Source of the DNA: Janthinobacterium sp. GW456P
Lineage (GTDB): Bacteria; Pseudomonadota; Gammaproteobacteria; Burkholderiales; Burkholderiaceae_D
Direction: 5' to 3'
DNA: 48,790 nt
Assembly (NCBI RefSeq): GCF_002127655.1
Contig: NZ_NEHB01000036.1
Location: 1 to 48,790 of the forward strand
Shown in pieces: positions 19,080 to 28,527 of the stretch. Position numbers and translations under genes: made by a program. Positions within the stretch are counted from its first letter, which is position 1. Every line of letters starts with the position of its first letter. Under the pieces are notes generated by a model, which worked only from the letters and a program-made list of their open reading frames with translations, was not told the origin of the DNA and searched no databases.

Positions 19080-19795
19080 AGGCCTTTCTTGGCCAGCTTG
19101 CCCGGTTCGACGCCCAGCTGTTTCAGTTTGCGGTACAAATGGGTGCGTTCCAGGCCCGTTTTTTCCGCCACGCGGGTCATGCTGCCGCCTTCGCGGCCCA
19201 GGTGGTGTTCGAAATACATGCGCTCGAACGCATCGCGCGCCTCGCGCAACGGCAAGTCGAACGACAGGTTGTAGCCATGGCCTTCGGCCACCGCCGGTAC
19301 GGCGATGCCTGGGCGCACCATCAGCTGTTGCGGCGCGCTGCCACCAAAGCTGGGCACGGGATGGCTGCTTTCCTCGGCGGCCACGGGTGCCGCGGGACGC
19401 GGCGCCACGCTCGGCGCGCGCACGGTTTCCTGTGCCCGCGTCAAGCCTTGCTGGACCGCTTTCAGCAGTTTTTGCAGGGCAATCGGTTTTTCCAGGAAAT
19501 TCATGGCGCCGATGCGCGTCGCCTCGACCGCCGTATCGATGGTGGCGTGGCCCGACATCATGATCACCGGCATGGTCAGCAAACCATCGCGCTGCCACTC
19601 CTTGAGCAAGGTGACGCCATCGGTGTCGGGCATCCAGATATCCAGCAATACCAGATCCGGCGCACCGGCGGCACGCGCTTCGCGCGCCTGCTGCGCATTT
19701 TCGGCCAGCTGGATAGCATGTCCTTCGTCGCCCAAAATTTCCGAGAGCAACTCACGGATACCCATTTCATCATCCACTACGAGTATGTTTGCCAT
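19076..19795 (-). CDS. NtrX-like response regulator, short form
   Basis: A 239-residue response regulator. The receiver domain begins MANILVVDDEMGIRELLSEI and has the phosphorylatable Asp in LVLLDIWMPDTDG (near residue 53) and MMSGHATIDTAVEA. After a linker rich in Ala and Pro (about 125-165), a Fis-type helix-turn-helix lies in MTRVAEKTGLERTHLYRKLK. It lacks the AAA+ sigma54-activation domain of classical NtrX, as in PrrA/RegA-like regulators. The ATG at 19795 has GGAAGG upstream; the frame is open 13 codons further. It pairs with the upstream sensor kinase gene, 98 bases away. Confidence 0.9.
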   Translation of the reverse strand: MANILVVDDEMGIRELLSEILGDEGHAIQLAENAQQAREARAAGAPDLVLLDIWMPDTDGVTLLKEWQRDGLLTMPVIMMSGHATIDTAVEATRIGAMNFLEKPIALQKLLKAVQQGLTRAQETVRAPSVAPRPAAPVAAEESSHPVPSFGGSAPQQLMVRPGIAVPAVAEGHGYNLSFDLPLREARDAFERMYFEHHLGREGGSMTRVAEKTGLERTHLYRKLKQLGVEPGKLAKKGL

Positions 19796-19893
19796 TCGTG
19801 TCTTGCCTTCCTCATTTCGCCGGCCGACGCGCACAAGATGTACACGGCGGACAACTATGATTTTATTAGTGTTTTAAATACTAAACCAGACCC

Positions 19894-22191
19894 TCACGCC
19901 AGGAATTCCTGGGCAGGAGTGTCGGGAGCTAACTTTAACAGCAAAATGACCACCGAAGCGCCATTGCCGTCGACCCGGTTCTCGATATCGATGCGTCCGC
20001 CGTGTTCATCGATAATTTTCTTGACCATCGCCAGGCCCAATCCCGTGCCGCGGGCCTTCGAGGTCACATACGGCTCGAAGGCGCGCGCCAGGATTTTTGG
20101 CGCAAAACCAGGACCATTGTCGGTGATGGCCAGCCGCACGGCGATATTCACGCCGCCGTCCGCACTGCGATAATGAATTGCTTCCGTCCTCACGTCAATC
20201 CGCGGATGCGGCGAATCTGGCGGCAGGTCGGCCATGGCGTCCTGCGCGTTCTGCAGCAGGTTGTGAATCACCTGGCGCAACTGGGTCGGATCGCCCATCA
20301 CCATCGGCAGATTCGGCGCCAGCAGCGGATGGATGATGTCGCCATCGTCCCCGCGCAGGTACAGGTTCAGGATCTCTTCGATCAGCTCGTTCAAGCGCAG
20401 CGGCACGAGCACGGCCGGCGGCGTGCGCGCATAGTCGCGGAAATCGTCGACCATGCGCTTCATCGCATCGACCTGCTTGACGATGGTGGTGGTGGCGCGG
20501 CTGAGCAGGTCGGCATCGGGTTGCTCCAGCTTGCCTTCGAGCTTCATCTGCAGGCGCTCGGCCGACAGCTGGATCGGCGTGAGCGGATTCTTGATTTCAT
20601 GCGCCAGGCGGCGCGCCACCTCGCCCCAGGCGATCGAGCGCTGCGCGGAAATGACGTCGGAAATATCATCGAATACGACGATGTAGCCGCTGCCGGACTC
20701 CAGCGGCAGGCGCGAGCCGCGCGCCAGCAAGGTGATGTCATGCTCGTCGGCACTGCTGCCCAAACGGCGCGGAATCTCGATCTGGCGCTGCCAATGCAGG
20801 CGCTGCTGGTTGCGGCCCGACGCCGATTGCGCGCTTTGCGCCGTGAAGGCGCTGATGATGGCGCCGCCAAATTCTTCCATTCCAGCAATCTGCGCCAGCG
20901 GTTGGCCCACCATGCTCATCCCGGAATGCTGGAGGATGCGCTCGACCGATTCATTGCAGGTCACCAGTTTAAAGTCGCCATCGAGCACCATCACGCCAGC
21001 CGACATGTTGGCCAGCACCGATTCCAGGTGGGCCTTGGCGTTTTGCAGCGCGGCGCGGTTGCTTTCCACGGCCGTGCGCGCATCGAGCAGCTGGCGCGTC
21101 ATGATGTTGAACGATTGCGTCAAGGTACCCAGTTCATCCTTGGTGGCGACGATGGGGCGCGGCGACAGGTCACCCTCGGCCACGGCGCGCGTGCCCTCGG
21201 CCAGCAGCAGCAGGGGCTGGGCCAGGTTGCCCGCGATCAGGAAAGCGCTGCCGATGGCGCCAAAGATAGCCAGCAACAAGGTCAAGGTGAGGATTTCCAT
21301 GTACATCTTGCGCAGTCCCACGCGCGCGACGAAACGTTCCTTGTATTCGCTGTAGGCGGCGCGCAGCACCTCGCCATTCGTCGCCAGCTTGGGCGGCACC
21401 GATTGCAGCAGTTGCAGGTAGCGGGGCGAGACGGACGGTCCCGGCACGGCCACCAGCACGCGCAGGCGCAGGCTGGCCGCCGTTTCCAGCGACGCCGGCA
21501 AGCCCGAGCGGAAACCGCCGCCGCCCGACTCCGTGCCGTCGTCGTGCAATTCCAGCCCCCCTTCCGCAGAGGCATAGCCGGCCGGCAAGGCCGCCTGCAC
21601 CAGCATGGCCGGCGTCGGCAAGTCAGCCGCGCTGTGCGGTCCGGCGCTGGCCAGCAGCACGCCATCGCCGCTGACGAGCATGGCATTTTGCATGCCCTCT
21701 TCGCGCAGCAGGCTGGTCAGCACGGCCGGGCCGGCCACGGGGTCGGCGCCCATTTCTTCGACGGCCTTGTGGCCCCGGTGGTCGAGCTCGACCAAGGCTG
21801 CATCGAGGCCGGCACGGCCCAGCTCAATACCCGATTCCAGCGCCGCTTCGATCTTGACGTTGAACCAGGATTCGATGGAATGGGAGACGAATTGCACAGA
21901 GACGAGGAAAATCACCAGGCCAGGCAGGATGCCGACGGCGGCGAACAGCATCACCAGGCGCGTCATCAGCTTGGAGCCGAACTTGCCGCTCTTGTAGCGC
22001 GCGTACAGCCGCCCCAGGGAAATGCCCACCAGCGCCAGCAGGGACACGGCCACGGCCGCATTCAGGCCCAGCAGCCAGGTGTAGTAACGGTCGAAAAAGC
22101 CGGAATTATCGGAAGCCGATGCCAGCAGGAACAGCAGGATACTGACTATGCCGCCGCCCACCACCAGCAGATAGCGCAATGCTTGACTCAC
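19894..22191 (-). CDS. NtrY-like membrane sensor histidine kinase
   Basis: A 765-residue kinase. Several N-terminal membrane segments (from MSQALRYLLVVGGGIVSILL) flank a long periplasmic sensor region, followed by a HAMP domain (NLAQPLLLLAEGTRAVAEGDLS.., about 315-370). A PAS domain around ANMSAGVMVLDG precedes the HisKA region LAHEIKNPLTPIQ (phospho-His near residue 530). The HATPase domain ends the protein (N-box QVIHNLLQNAQDA, G-box TGLGLAMVKKI). The GTG start overlaps the DUF4390 stop by one base. This is the NtrY arrangement common downstream of rsmB in Burkholderiales. The signal is unknown. Confidence 0.93.
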   Translation of the reverse strand: MSQALRYLLVVGGGIVSILLFLLASASDNSGFFDRYYTWLLGLNAAVAVSLLALVGISLGRLYARYKSGKFGSKLMTRLVMLFAAVGILPGLVIFLVSVQFVSHSIESWFNVKIEAALESGIELGRAGLDAALVELDHRGHKAVEEMGADPVAGPAVLTSLLREEGMQNAMLVSGDGVLLASAGPHSAADLPTPAMLVQAALPAGYASAEGGLELHDDGTESGGGGFRSGLPASLETAASLRLRVLVAVPGPSVSPRYLQLLQSVPPKLATNGEVLRAAYSEYKERFVARVGLRKMYMEILTLTLLLAIFGAIGSAFLIAGNLAQPLLLLAEGTRAVAEGDLSPRPIVATKDELGTLTQSFNIMTRQLLDARTAVESNRAALQNAKAHLESVLANMSAGVMVLDGDFKLVTCNESVERILQHSGMSMVGQPLAQIAGMEEFGGAIISAFTAQSAQSASGRNQQRLHWQRQIEIPRRLGSSADEHDITLLARGSRLPLESGSGYIVVFDDISDVISAQRSIAWGEVARRLAHEIKNPLTPIQLSAERLQMKLEGKLEQPDADLLSRATTTIVKQVDAMKRMVDDFRDYARTPPAVLVPLRLNELIEEILNLYLRGDDGDIIHPLLAPNLPMVMGDPTQLRQVIHNLLQNAQDAMADLPPDSPHPRIDVRTEAIHYRSADGGVNIAVRLAITDNGPGFAPKILARAFEPYVTSKARGTGLGLAMVKKIIDEHGGRIDIENRVDGNGASVVILLLKLAPDTPAQEFLA

Positions 22192-22805
22192 TACTCCGCC
22201 GTATACAAGAAGGTTTTTTTATTCGAAGCCAGGCGCCAGTCGCTGTTATTGAAGGCATTGACCTGTATCGGCTTGGGCAGGTAGTCGCGGTCCATGCCCA
22301 TGCGCAAGGTAACGTTATACGTCTGCCCCACTTTCAGCTCGCCGCGCCGCGCCACCAGCCAGCGGCTGGGACGGCGGATCAGGAACAGCGCATCGTCGAG
22401 CGTGGGAAAGCTTTGCTGCAAGCCGCCGCCCGACACATGATACTGGCGCGTGAGCACGTTGTACGACAGCTTGCTGGTCTGGCGCGCCACGATGGCTTTT
22501 TCATCGAACCAGTACCAGCGGGGCCGGGTCAGTTCGATTTCCGTCGTGAAATACAGCGGCACGCCATGCTGCACGGCATCGTCGAGGTCGTGATTGAGTT
22601 CGAAGGAATACGTGGCGGCCAGCTTGTAGCCCTCTTCGCTGGCCTCGATGTAGGCACGGGTGATCTCGACCATATCGGCGGCATGCGCGCGTGGCATGGT
22701 ACATGCCAGCATCAGCAGCAGGGCCAGGAGTCGGAAGAGTCGTGTTGTCACAAGTGTGCCGGTAGTGTCCGTGAGAAAAGGTTCGACGAATCGCTCAAGC
22801 CGCAT
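22191..22805 (-). CDS. DUF4390 exported protein
   Basis: A protein of about 204 residues from ATG 22805, overlapping the rsmB end by 11 bases. A GTG at 22751 would give 186 residues and a cleaner signal peptide, TTRLFRLLALLLMLACTMPRA, cut near HAAD. The mature part (VEITRAYIEASEEGYKLAAT.., PRWYWFDEKAI, RMGMDRDYLPKPIQVNAFNN) matches DUF4390, a family of unknown function. It is found between rsmB and the NtrY-like kinase in Burkholderiales. The conserved position suggests it senses or modulates something for the kinase; that is inference. Probably periplasmic. Confidence 0.85.
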   Translation of the reverse strand: MRLERFVEPFLTDTTGTLVTTRLFRLLALLLMLACTMPRAHAADMVEITRAYIEASEEGYKLAATYSFELNHDLDDAVQHGVPLYFTTEIELTRPRWYWFDEKAIVARQTSKLSYNVLTRQYHVSGGGLQQSFPTLDDALFLIRRPSRWLVARRGELKVGQTYNVTLRMGMDRDYLPKPIQVNAFNNSDWRLASNKKTFLYTAE

Positions 22806-24216
22806 TTTTTTGGAATAGCGCATAGAACAAACCGTCGTGGTCCTGCTCCGCGCTGCCGGTCGGCAACAGCTGGCCAGGCGCTGTCAATCGGGTCGCATTA
22901 TTGCGCACCGCAAATGCCGCCGCCTGTGCCTCGGACTCTTGCGGCCACAACGAACATGTCACGAACAGCAATTTACCATCGGGGCGCAGCATCTGCCACA
23001 GGTTGTCCAGAATTTTGGATGAAAGTGTTGCAAGTTGGAACGCGTCACCCTTGCGGCGCAACCAGCGGATATCGGGATGGCGGCGCACGATGCCCGAGGC
23101 CGTGCACGGCACATCGGCCAGGATGCGGTCGTACTGCTGGCCGTCCCACCATGCGCTCGATTGCGCGTCCTGCGCCTTCAAGGTCGCGTCCAGACCCAGA
23201 CGCGCGAGGTTTTCCGCGATGCGCGGCAGGCGCTTGGCGTCCGCATCGATGGCCGTCACGTGCACGTCGGCCAGTTCCAGGATATGGCACGTCTTGCCGC
23301 CCGGCGCCGCACAGGCATCGAGCACGCGCATGCCGTCCTGCAAGTCCAGCAGCGGTGCGGCCAGTTGCGCGCCAGCATCCTGCACGGAAACGACGCCCTG
23401 CTCGAAGCCGGGAATCAGCGCCACGCCGATCGGCTTGTCCAGGCGCACGGCAAACGGTCCCACCTGGCGCGCGGCGATACCCGCCCCGGCCAGCACGGCC
23501 AGGTAGGCTTCGACCGTGCTCTTGCGGCGGTTCACGCGCAAGGTCAATGGCGGCACGGCATTGCCGGCCGTCAAAATGGCTTGCCAGTCGCGCGGGTAAG
23601 CCAGACGCAGCGAATCGATCCACCACTGGGGATAATTCCATTGCGCCAAAGGTTGCTGCAAGGCCGCTTCCAGCAAGGACTTGCGCTCGCGCAAGAAGCG
23701 GCGCAAGACGGCGTTGACCATGCCCTTGGCGTGTGCCAGGTCAGGGTGCGAGGTGGCGCAGGCAACCGCCTGGTCGACCACCGTGAATTCTTCGTACGGC
23801 TGCTCGTCCGGCTCGGCCGACATCAAGGACAGCGCGCAGCACAGCAGGGCTGCGAGCATCGGTGGCTCCGGCGCCTTCGACGTCATCAGGCCGACCAGGG
23901 TTTCGCTGCGGCCCAGCTGGCGCATGGTGCGGTAGGAAATGTCCTGGATGGCGCCGCGCGCCTGCGCACTGGCGTTCGATTGCGCAAACACCTTGGCCAG
24001 CGCCTGCGGCAGGGCCGTGCCCGTGCGCACTTGCGCCACGGCATTGGCCGCGCCCAGCAGACAAAACGCCAGCGAGTCGGCGCGCAAATCGGGTTGGAAG
24101 CCTGGCTGCAACACCGGTTTCAGGTCGGGATGGTAGCTGGGACGCAATTTCGGTGCGGCAGGCGCCTGGCCTGGCGCCGGCTTGGTTTTCAATTTCAGCG
24201 TGGGGCGCTTGTTCAT
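22795..24216 (-). CDS. rsmB: 16S rRNA (cytosine-967-C5)-methyltransferase
   Basis: A 473-residue SAM-dependent RNA methyltransferase (RsmB/Sun). A basic, Pro-rich N-terminus precedes a NusB-like RNA-binding domain (about 45-190). The catalytic domain has the SAM motif LDACAAPGGKTCHILE, then ADVPCTASGIVRRHPDIRWL (Cys371, general-acid Cys) and VTCSLWPQES (Cys421, the attacking Cys). The ATG at 24216 (MNKRPTLKLK) is preferred; upstream codons in the open frame look non-coding. It heads the leftward operon with DUF4390 and the two-component genes, all overlapping or closely spaced. Confidence 0.95.
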   Translation of the reverse strand: MNKRPTLKLKTKPAPGQAPAAPKLRPSYHPDLKPVLQPGFQPDLRADSLAFCLLGAANAVAQVRTGTALPQALAKVFAQSNASAQARGAIQDISYRTMRQLGRSETLVGLMTSKAPEPPMLAALLCCALSLMSAEPDEQPYEEFTVVDQAVACATSHPDLAHAKGMVNAVLRRFLRERKSLLEAALQQPLAQWNYPQWWIDSLRLAYPRDWQAILTAGNAVPPLTLRVNRRKSTVEAYLAVLAGAGIAARQVGPFAVRLDKPIGVALIPGFEQGVVSVQDAGAQLAAPLLDLQDGMRVLDACAAPGGKTCHILELADVHVTAIDADAKRLPRIAENLARLGLDATLKAQDAQSSAWWDGQQYDRILADVPCTASGIVRRHPDIRWLRRKGDAFQLATLSSKILDNLWQMLRPDGKLLFVTCSLWPQESEAQAAAFAVRNNATRLTAPGQLLPTGSAEQDHDGLFYALFQKNAA

Positions 24217-24592
24217 AGTTATCCGGTGTGGCTGCGCGCGGCGGGCTGCATGGTGGCAAAGTCGCGGCCGCGCGTCATCAATAAAGGGTCGATTGTAGCG
24301 TTTGTGGCGCCCTCTGGCCCAGGCGATTGCAGCGATACATGTAAATTGCGGCAAAAAACTGCATATATACAAGCAGATTGCGCCCTGCTGATGTTTTCGC
24401 GCACCAACATGGGCATGCTGTCCTGATAATATCGTGAAACGCGCCGGCACGGGAACACTGCCGGCTGGCGTATTGTTCCCGGCAGCAAACCAGTATAATT
24501 AACGCAGTCTGGGCGGCTTGGGTACTGGCCGTCCGTTTTGCTTTTCGATTCATTCTATTCATTCTTAACGCGGTTCCACCGCCATCCTGCTC
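24217..24592. other. Divergent intergenic region rsmB / argS
   Basis: A gap of 376 bases. The argS side has TATAAT at 24494-24499. The rsmB side is locally AT-rich near 24340-24370 (GTATATATGC on the minus strand), a possible leftward promoter without a clear -35. The 89-codon frame at 24219-24488 on the minus strand has no family resemblance and I do not call it. Confidence 0.5.
24494..24499 (+). promoter_or_regulatory. -10 box for argS
   Basis: A perfect TATAAT preceded by TATTGT at 17 bases, a weak -35. It would start transcription near 24506 with a leader of about 85 bases. Likely promoter of the argS-SPOR-dsbA run. Confidence 0.5.
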
Positions 24593-26302
24593 ATGCTCGC
24601 CCAACAGAAACAAGAAATCATCGCCCTGTTCCAGGCCGCCCTCGCTCCCGTCCTGGCCGGCACTTCGCTTGCGCCTACCGTGGTGCTCGAGCGACCACGC
24701 GATGCATCGCATGGCGACGTCGCCTGCAATATCGCCATGCAACTGGCCAAGCAGCTGAAACAGAATCCGCGCGAACTGGCGCAAACCATCGTCACGGCCG
24801 TGCTGGCCAACCCGGCCGGCAAGGGCCTGGTCGAGGCAGTGGAAATCGCCGGTCCCGGCTTCATCAACGTGCGCGTCTCCGCCGCCGCCAAGCAGGCCGT
24901 CATCAAGACCATCCTGGGCGAAGGCGATCGCTATGGCCGCAGCACGGCAGGCGCCGGCAAGCAAGTCATCCTCGAATTCGTCTCGGCCAATCCGACCGGT
25001 CCGCTGCACGTGGGCCACGGCCGTCAGGCGGCCTTGGGCGACGCCCTGTCCTCGCTGTTCGACGCGCAAGGCTACCAAGTGACGCGCGAGTTCTATTACA
25101 ACGACGCGGGCGTGCAGATCCAGACCCTGGCCAATTCCGTGCAGGCGCGCGCACGCGGCTTCAAGCCCGGCGACGCCGAATGGCCCGAATCCGCCTACAA
25201 CGGCGACTACATCGCCGACATCGCCAGCGACTTCAAGGCCGGCAAGACGGTATCGGCCAGCGACGGCTTGCCAGCGACGGCCAACGGCAACGTGGAAGAC
25301 ATCGATTCGATCCGCCCGTTCGCCGTCACCTACCTGCGCAACGAGCAGGACATCGACCTGCAGGCCTTCGGCGTGAAGTTCGACAATTACTACCTGGAAT
25401 CGTCGCTGTACGCGGACGGCAAGGTCAACAGCGCCGTGGAAACCCTGATCAAGGCGGGCCACACCTACGAGCAGGATGGCGCGCTGTGGCTGCGCACCAC
25501 CGACTTCGGCGACGATAAGGACCGCGTCATGCGCAAGACGGACGGCACCTACACGTATTTCGTGCCCGACGTGGCGTACCACCTGGTGAAATGGCAGCGC
25601 GGCTTCGTGCAGGCCATCAATATCCAGGGCAGCGACCACCACGGCACCATCGCGCGCGTGCGCGCCGGCCTGCAGGCGGTCGACATGGGCATCCCGCAGG
25701 GCTACCCCGACTACGTGCTGCACAAGATGGTCACCGTCATGAAGGACGGCGAGGAAGTCAAGATTTCCAAGCGCGCCGGCTCCTACGTGACCGTGCGCGA
25801 CCTGATCGAATGGTCGGGCGGCGGCGACATCGCCAAGGGCCGCGACGCCGTGCGCTTCTTCCTGATCTCGCGCAAGGCCGACACGGAATTCGTCTTCGAC
25901 GTCGACGTGGCGCTGAAAACCACCGATGAAAATCCGGTGTATTACGTGCAGTATGCGCATGCGCGCATCTGCCGCATCCTGGAAAACTGGGGCGGCGATG
26001 AAAGCACTATCGCCGGCGTCGACCTGTCCGCCCTGACGGCACCGACCGAAGCGACCCTGCTGGCAACCCTGGCCGCCTACCCGGAAATGCTGGCGCGCGC
26101 GCAAGCCGAACTGGGACCGCACCAGGTCGCCTTCTACCTGCGCGACCTGGCCGCCAACCTGCACAGCTTCTACTTCGCCGAAAAAGTGCTGGTCGAGGAC
26201 GAAGCCGTCAAGATGGCCCGCCTGGCCCTCGTCATCGCCGCGCGCCAGGTCCTGCGCAACGGCCTTGCACTGATCGGCGTGTCCGCGCCAAACAAAATGT
26301 AA
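24593..26302 (+). CDS. argS: Arginyl-tRNA synthetase
   Basis: A 569-residue class I synthetase that charges tRNA(Arg). The N-terminal Add1 domain (residues 1-100) contains [11 protein letters not shown]. The HIGH motif appears in [19 protein letters not shown] (near residue 138), and a KMSKS-like site reads [15 protein letters not shown] (near 389). The C-terminal DALR anticodon-binding domain begins at [13 protein letters not shown] and ends ISAPNKM-like (IGVSAPNKM). Length and order are normal. It is followed after 18 bases by a SPOR gene, so the run argS-SPOR-dsbA is probably one operon. Confidence 0.97.
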   Translation: MLAQQKQEIIALFQAALAPVLAGTSLAPTVVLERPRDASHGDVACNIAMQLAKQLKQNPRELAQTIVTAVLANPAGKGLVEAVEIAGPGFINVRVSAAAKQAVIKTILGEGDRYGRSTAGAGKQVILEFVSANPTGPLHVGHGRQAALGDALSSLFDAQGYQVTREFYYNDAGVQIQTLANSVQARARGFKPGDAEWPESAYNGDYIADIASDFKAGKTVSASDGLPATANGNVEDIDSIRPFAVTYLRNEQDIDLQAFGVKFDNYYLESSLYADGKVNSAVETLIKAGHTYEQDGALWLRTTDFGDDKDRVMRKTDGTYTYFVPDVAYHLVKWQRGFVQAINIQGSDHHGTIARVRAGLQAVDMGIPQGYPDYVLHKMVTVMKDGEEVKISKRAGSYVTVRDLIEWSGGGDIAKGRDAVRFFLISRKADTEFVFDVDVALKTTDENPVYYVQYAHARICRILENWGGDESTIAGVDLSALTAPTEATLLATLAAYPEMLARAQAELGPHQVAFYLRDLAANLHSFYFAEKVLVEDEAVKMARLALVIAARQVLRNGLALIGVSAPNKM

Positions 26303-26320
26303 TCGCGAAGGTCTCCGTCA

Positions 26321-27037
26321 ATGAATCATGCTTCCCGCTTCTCTTCGACCCGGCGCCAGCAGGGCAATACCCTGGTCGGCATCATCATCGGCCTGGTCAT
26401 CGGCCTGGGCATCGCCGTGGTGGTCGCCCTGGTGATCACCAAGGGCGCCTCGCCCTTCACCGACAAATCGGGCAAGGCCGGCAAATCGGCCGAACCGACG
26501 GCCGGCCAGATCGCCGACCCGAACAAGCCGATGTACGGCAACAAGGAAGCGGCCAAGGAAGCGGCGCGCGACTTCTCCAAGGAGCCGCGCGAGATCGTCA
26601 CGCCGACGCAGCCGGCCGCGCCGGCGCCGGCGCCTGCCACCGCGCAGCAGCCCAAAGCGCCACCGCCGGACGCGCTGCAGGAATTGATCGGTACCTTGAA
26701 GGACAAGCCGGCGCCGAAAACGCCGGCGGCCGCACCAGCGGCGCCAGCACCGCAAGCCAAGGCCGACGTGAAAGAAGCCAAGGCCGATGCAGCCAGCGAC
26801 AAATGGATTTATTATCTGCAGGCCGGCGCCTTCCATGACATGTCGGACGCCGAAAGCACGCGCGGCAAACTGGCGCTGCTCGGCTTCGAAGCGGCCATCA
26901 GCGACCGCAGCACCGATGCCGGCGTGCTGCACCGCGTGCGCATCGGGCCGTTCAACCAGCTCGAAGCGATGAACCGCGCGCGCACCAAACTGTCTGAAAA
27001 CGGCATCGATGTCGCCGTCGTCCGCAACCAAAAATAA
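26321..27037 (+). CDS. SPOR domain cell-division-type protein (FtsN-like)
   Basis: A 238-residue bitopic membrane protein. A short cytosolic N-terminus (MNHASRFSSTRRQQGN) is followed by one membrane helix, TLVGIIIGLVIGLGIAVVVA. Then come a periplasmic linker rich in Pro, Ala and Lys (about 50-160) and a C-terminal SPOR domain (WIYYLQAGAFHDMSDAESTR.. to VAVVRNQK). The layout matches FtsN-like proteins that bind denuded septal peptidoglycan. A clear GAAGGT ribosome site precedes ATG 26321. Next to argS and dsbA, as in other Burkholderiales. Confidence 0.92.
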   Translation: MNHASRFSSTRRQQGNTLVGIIIGLVIGLGIAVVVALVITKGASPFTDKSGKAGKSAEPTAGQIADPNKPMYGNKEAAKEAARDFSKEPREIVTPTQPAAPAPAPATAQQPKAPPPDALQELIGTLKDKPAPKTPAAAPAAPAPQAKADVKEAKADAASDKWIYYLQAGAFHDMSDAESTRGKLALLGFEAAISDRSTDAGVLHRVRIGPFNQLEAMNRARTKLSENGIDVAVVRNQK

Positions 27038-27046
27038 GGAACCAGC

Positions 27047-27718
27047 ATGCGTTTTCTGAAGAAAATCCTGTTCGCCGCCGCCCTGTGCAGCATCGCCCTG
27101 GGCGCGTCCGCCTCGCCCGCCGAGCCGAAGAACGGCGTCGAATACGAAACCCTGGCCACGCCGCAGGCGACGGAATCGGGCAAGAAAATCGAAGTGACGG
27201 AATTCTTCGCCTATTACTGCCCGCATTGCAACGTGCTCGAGCCGCAGCTGGCGGCCTGGGTCAAGAAACAGGGCGACAACATCGTCTTCAAGCGCGTGCA
27301 CGTGTCGCGCGACGAGAGCGTGGCGCCGCAGCAGCGCTTGTTCTTCACCCTGCAAGCCATGGGCCTGGTCGACAAGCTGCACACCGGCGTCTTCCACGCC
27401 ATGCACGTGGAACGCAACCGCCTCAACACCGACGACGCCGTCTTCGACTTCGTCGCCAAGCAGGGCGTGGATCGCCAGAAATTCATCGACACCTACCGCT
27501 CGATGGGCGTCTCGGCCCGCGTGCGCCGCGCCGACGCCATGATGCAGGGCTATAACGTGACGTTCTGGCCCATGATCGCCATCGACGGCCGCTACATCAC
27601 CTCGCCTTCGCAAGCCGATCAAGGCAGCAAGTCGGCCAAGAACGAAGAGCAGCTGAACGCCCAGGCGCTCACCGTGATGGACGTGCTGGTCGCGAAAGCC
27701 AAAGCGGAAAAGAAATAA
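27047..27718 (+). CDS. dsbA: Thiol:disulfide interchange protein DsbA
   Basis: A 223-residue periplasmic oxidase that puts disulfide bonds into exported proteins. The signal peptide MRFLKKILFAAALCSIALGASA is followed by a thioredoxin fold. The active site CPHC is at Cys58-Cys61 in FFAYYCPHCNVLEPQ, with the DsbA-type helical insertion after it. The cis-proline loop reads NVTFWPMIAIDGRY. The start has AAGGAA nine bases after the SPOR stop, so the two are cotranscribed. Complete. Confidence 0.96.
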   Translation: MRFLKKILFAAALCSIALGASASPAEPKNGVEYETLATPQATESGKKIEVTEFFAYYCPHCNVLEPQLAAWVKKQGDNIVFKRVHVSRDESVAPQQRLFFTLQAMGLVDKLHTGVFHAMHVERNRLNTDDAVFDFVAKQGVDRQKFIDTYRSMGVSARVRRADAMMQGYNVTFWPMIAIDGRYITSPSQADQGSKSAKNEEQLNAQALTVMDVLVAKAKAEKK

Positions 27719-27720
27719 GC

Positions 27721-27756
27721 ATGGCCACTTCCCTGGCGCGCCCGGACATCGCCTGA
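27721..27756 (+). CDS. Possible 11-codon bridging micro-ORF
   Basis: ATG two bases after the dsbA stop opens MATSLARPDIA, whose TGA shares its A with the ATG of the next gene (TGATG). The SDR gene has no Shine-Dalgarno of its own, so ribosomes could reach it by reinitiation from this micro-ORF. A chance arrangement is quite possible. Confidence 0.25.
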   Translation: MATSLARPDIA

Positions 27757-28517
27757 TGCACCGCGTTTTCATCACGGGCGCGTCAAGCGGACTGGGCGCC
27801 GCCCTGGCGCTGCAGTACGCGCGCCAGGGCGCCCAGCTGGGCTTGCTGGCCCGCCGCCGCGACACGCTGCAGCAACTGATCGCTTCCCTGCCCCACCCTG
27901 AACGCCACCGCGCCTACGCCGTCGATGTGTGCGACCACGCCGCCCTGAAAAGCGCGGCCGGCGACTTCATCGCCTATGCCGGCGGCATCGACGTCGTCAT
28001 CGCCAGCGCCGGCGTGTCCTACGGCACCTTGAGCGAACACGCGGAAGACCTCGACGCCTTCGCGCGCCTCATCGCCATCAACGTCACGGCCACCGTCGCC
28101 ACCTTCGCGCCCTTCATCGCCGCCATGAAAAACCAGGGCAGCGGACGCCTGGTGGGCATCGGCAGCGTGGCCGGCATCCGCGGCCTGCCCGGCGCCGAAG
28201 CCTACAGCGCCTCGAAGGCGGCCGTCATCAGCTACTGCGAATCGCTGCGCCTGGAATTGAAACCGGCGGGCATCAATGTCGTCACCATCACGCCCGGCTA
28301 CATCGACACGCCGATGACGCGCCACAATGCCTACCGCATGCCCTTCCTGATGCCGGCCGAGCAATTCGCCGTGCGCGCCGCGCGCGCCATCGCCGACGGC
28401 GACAGCTACCGCGTGATCCCGTGGCAGATGGGCGTCGTCGCCAAGCTGCTGCGCGCGCTGCCCAATGCCGTCTACGACCGGGCCTTCGCGAATGCGCCGC
28501 ACAAGGCGCGCAACTGA
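27756..28517 (+). CDS. SDR family oxidoreductase
   Basis: A 253-residue short-chain dehydrogenase/reductase. The NAD(P) motif is TGASSGLGAALALQYA (residues 6-21), with LARRR just after the second strand suggesting NADP preference. The catalytic part has GIGSVAGIRG (Ser near 137) and YSASKAAV (Tyr150, Lys154). The substrate is unknown; the C-terminus with a helix near VVAKLLRALPNAVYD recalls SDRs associated with the membrane. No ribosome site precedes the ATG; see the micro-ORF entry. It lies between dsbA and birA on the same strand. Confidence 0.93.
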   Translation: MHRVFITGASSGLGAALALQYARQGAQLGLLARRRDTLQQLIASLPHPERHRAYAVDVCDHAALKSAAGDFIAYAGGIDVVIASAGVSYGTLSEHAEDLDAFARLIAINVTATVATFAPFIAAMKNQGSGRLVGIGSVAGIRGLPGAEAYSASKAAVISYCESLRLELKPAGINVVTITPGYIDTPMTRHNAYRMPFLMPAEQFAVRAARAIADGDSYRVIPWQMGVVAKLLRALPNAVYDRAFANAPHKARN

Positions 28518-28527
28518 ACTGACCAAC

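Noticed and set aside
24219..24488. 89-codon frame upstream of rsmB
   Set aside because: No family resemblance and it covers the divergent promoter region.
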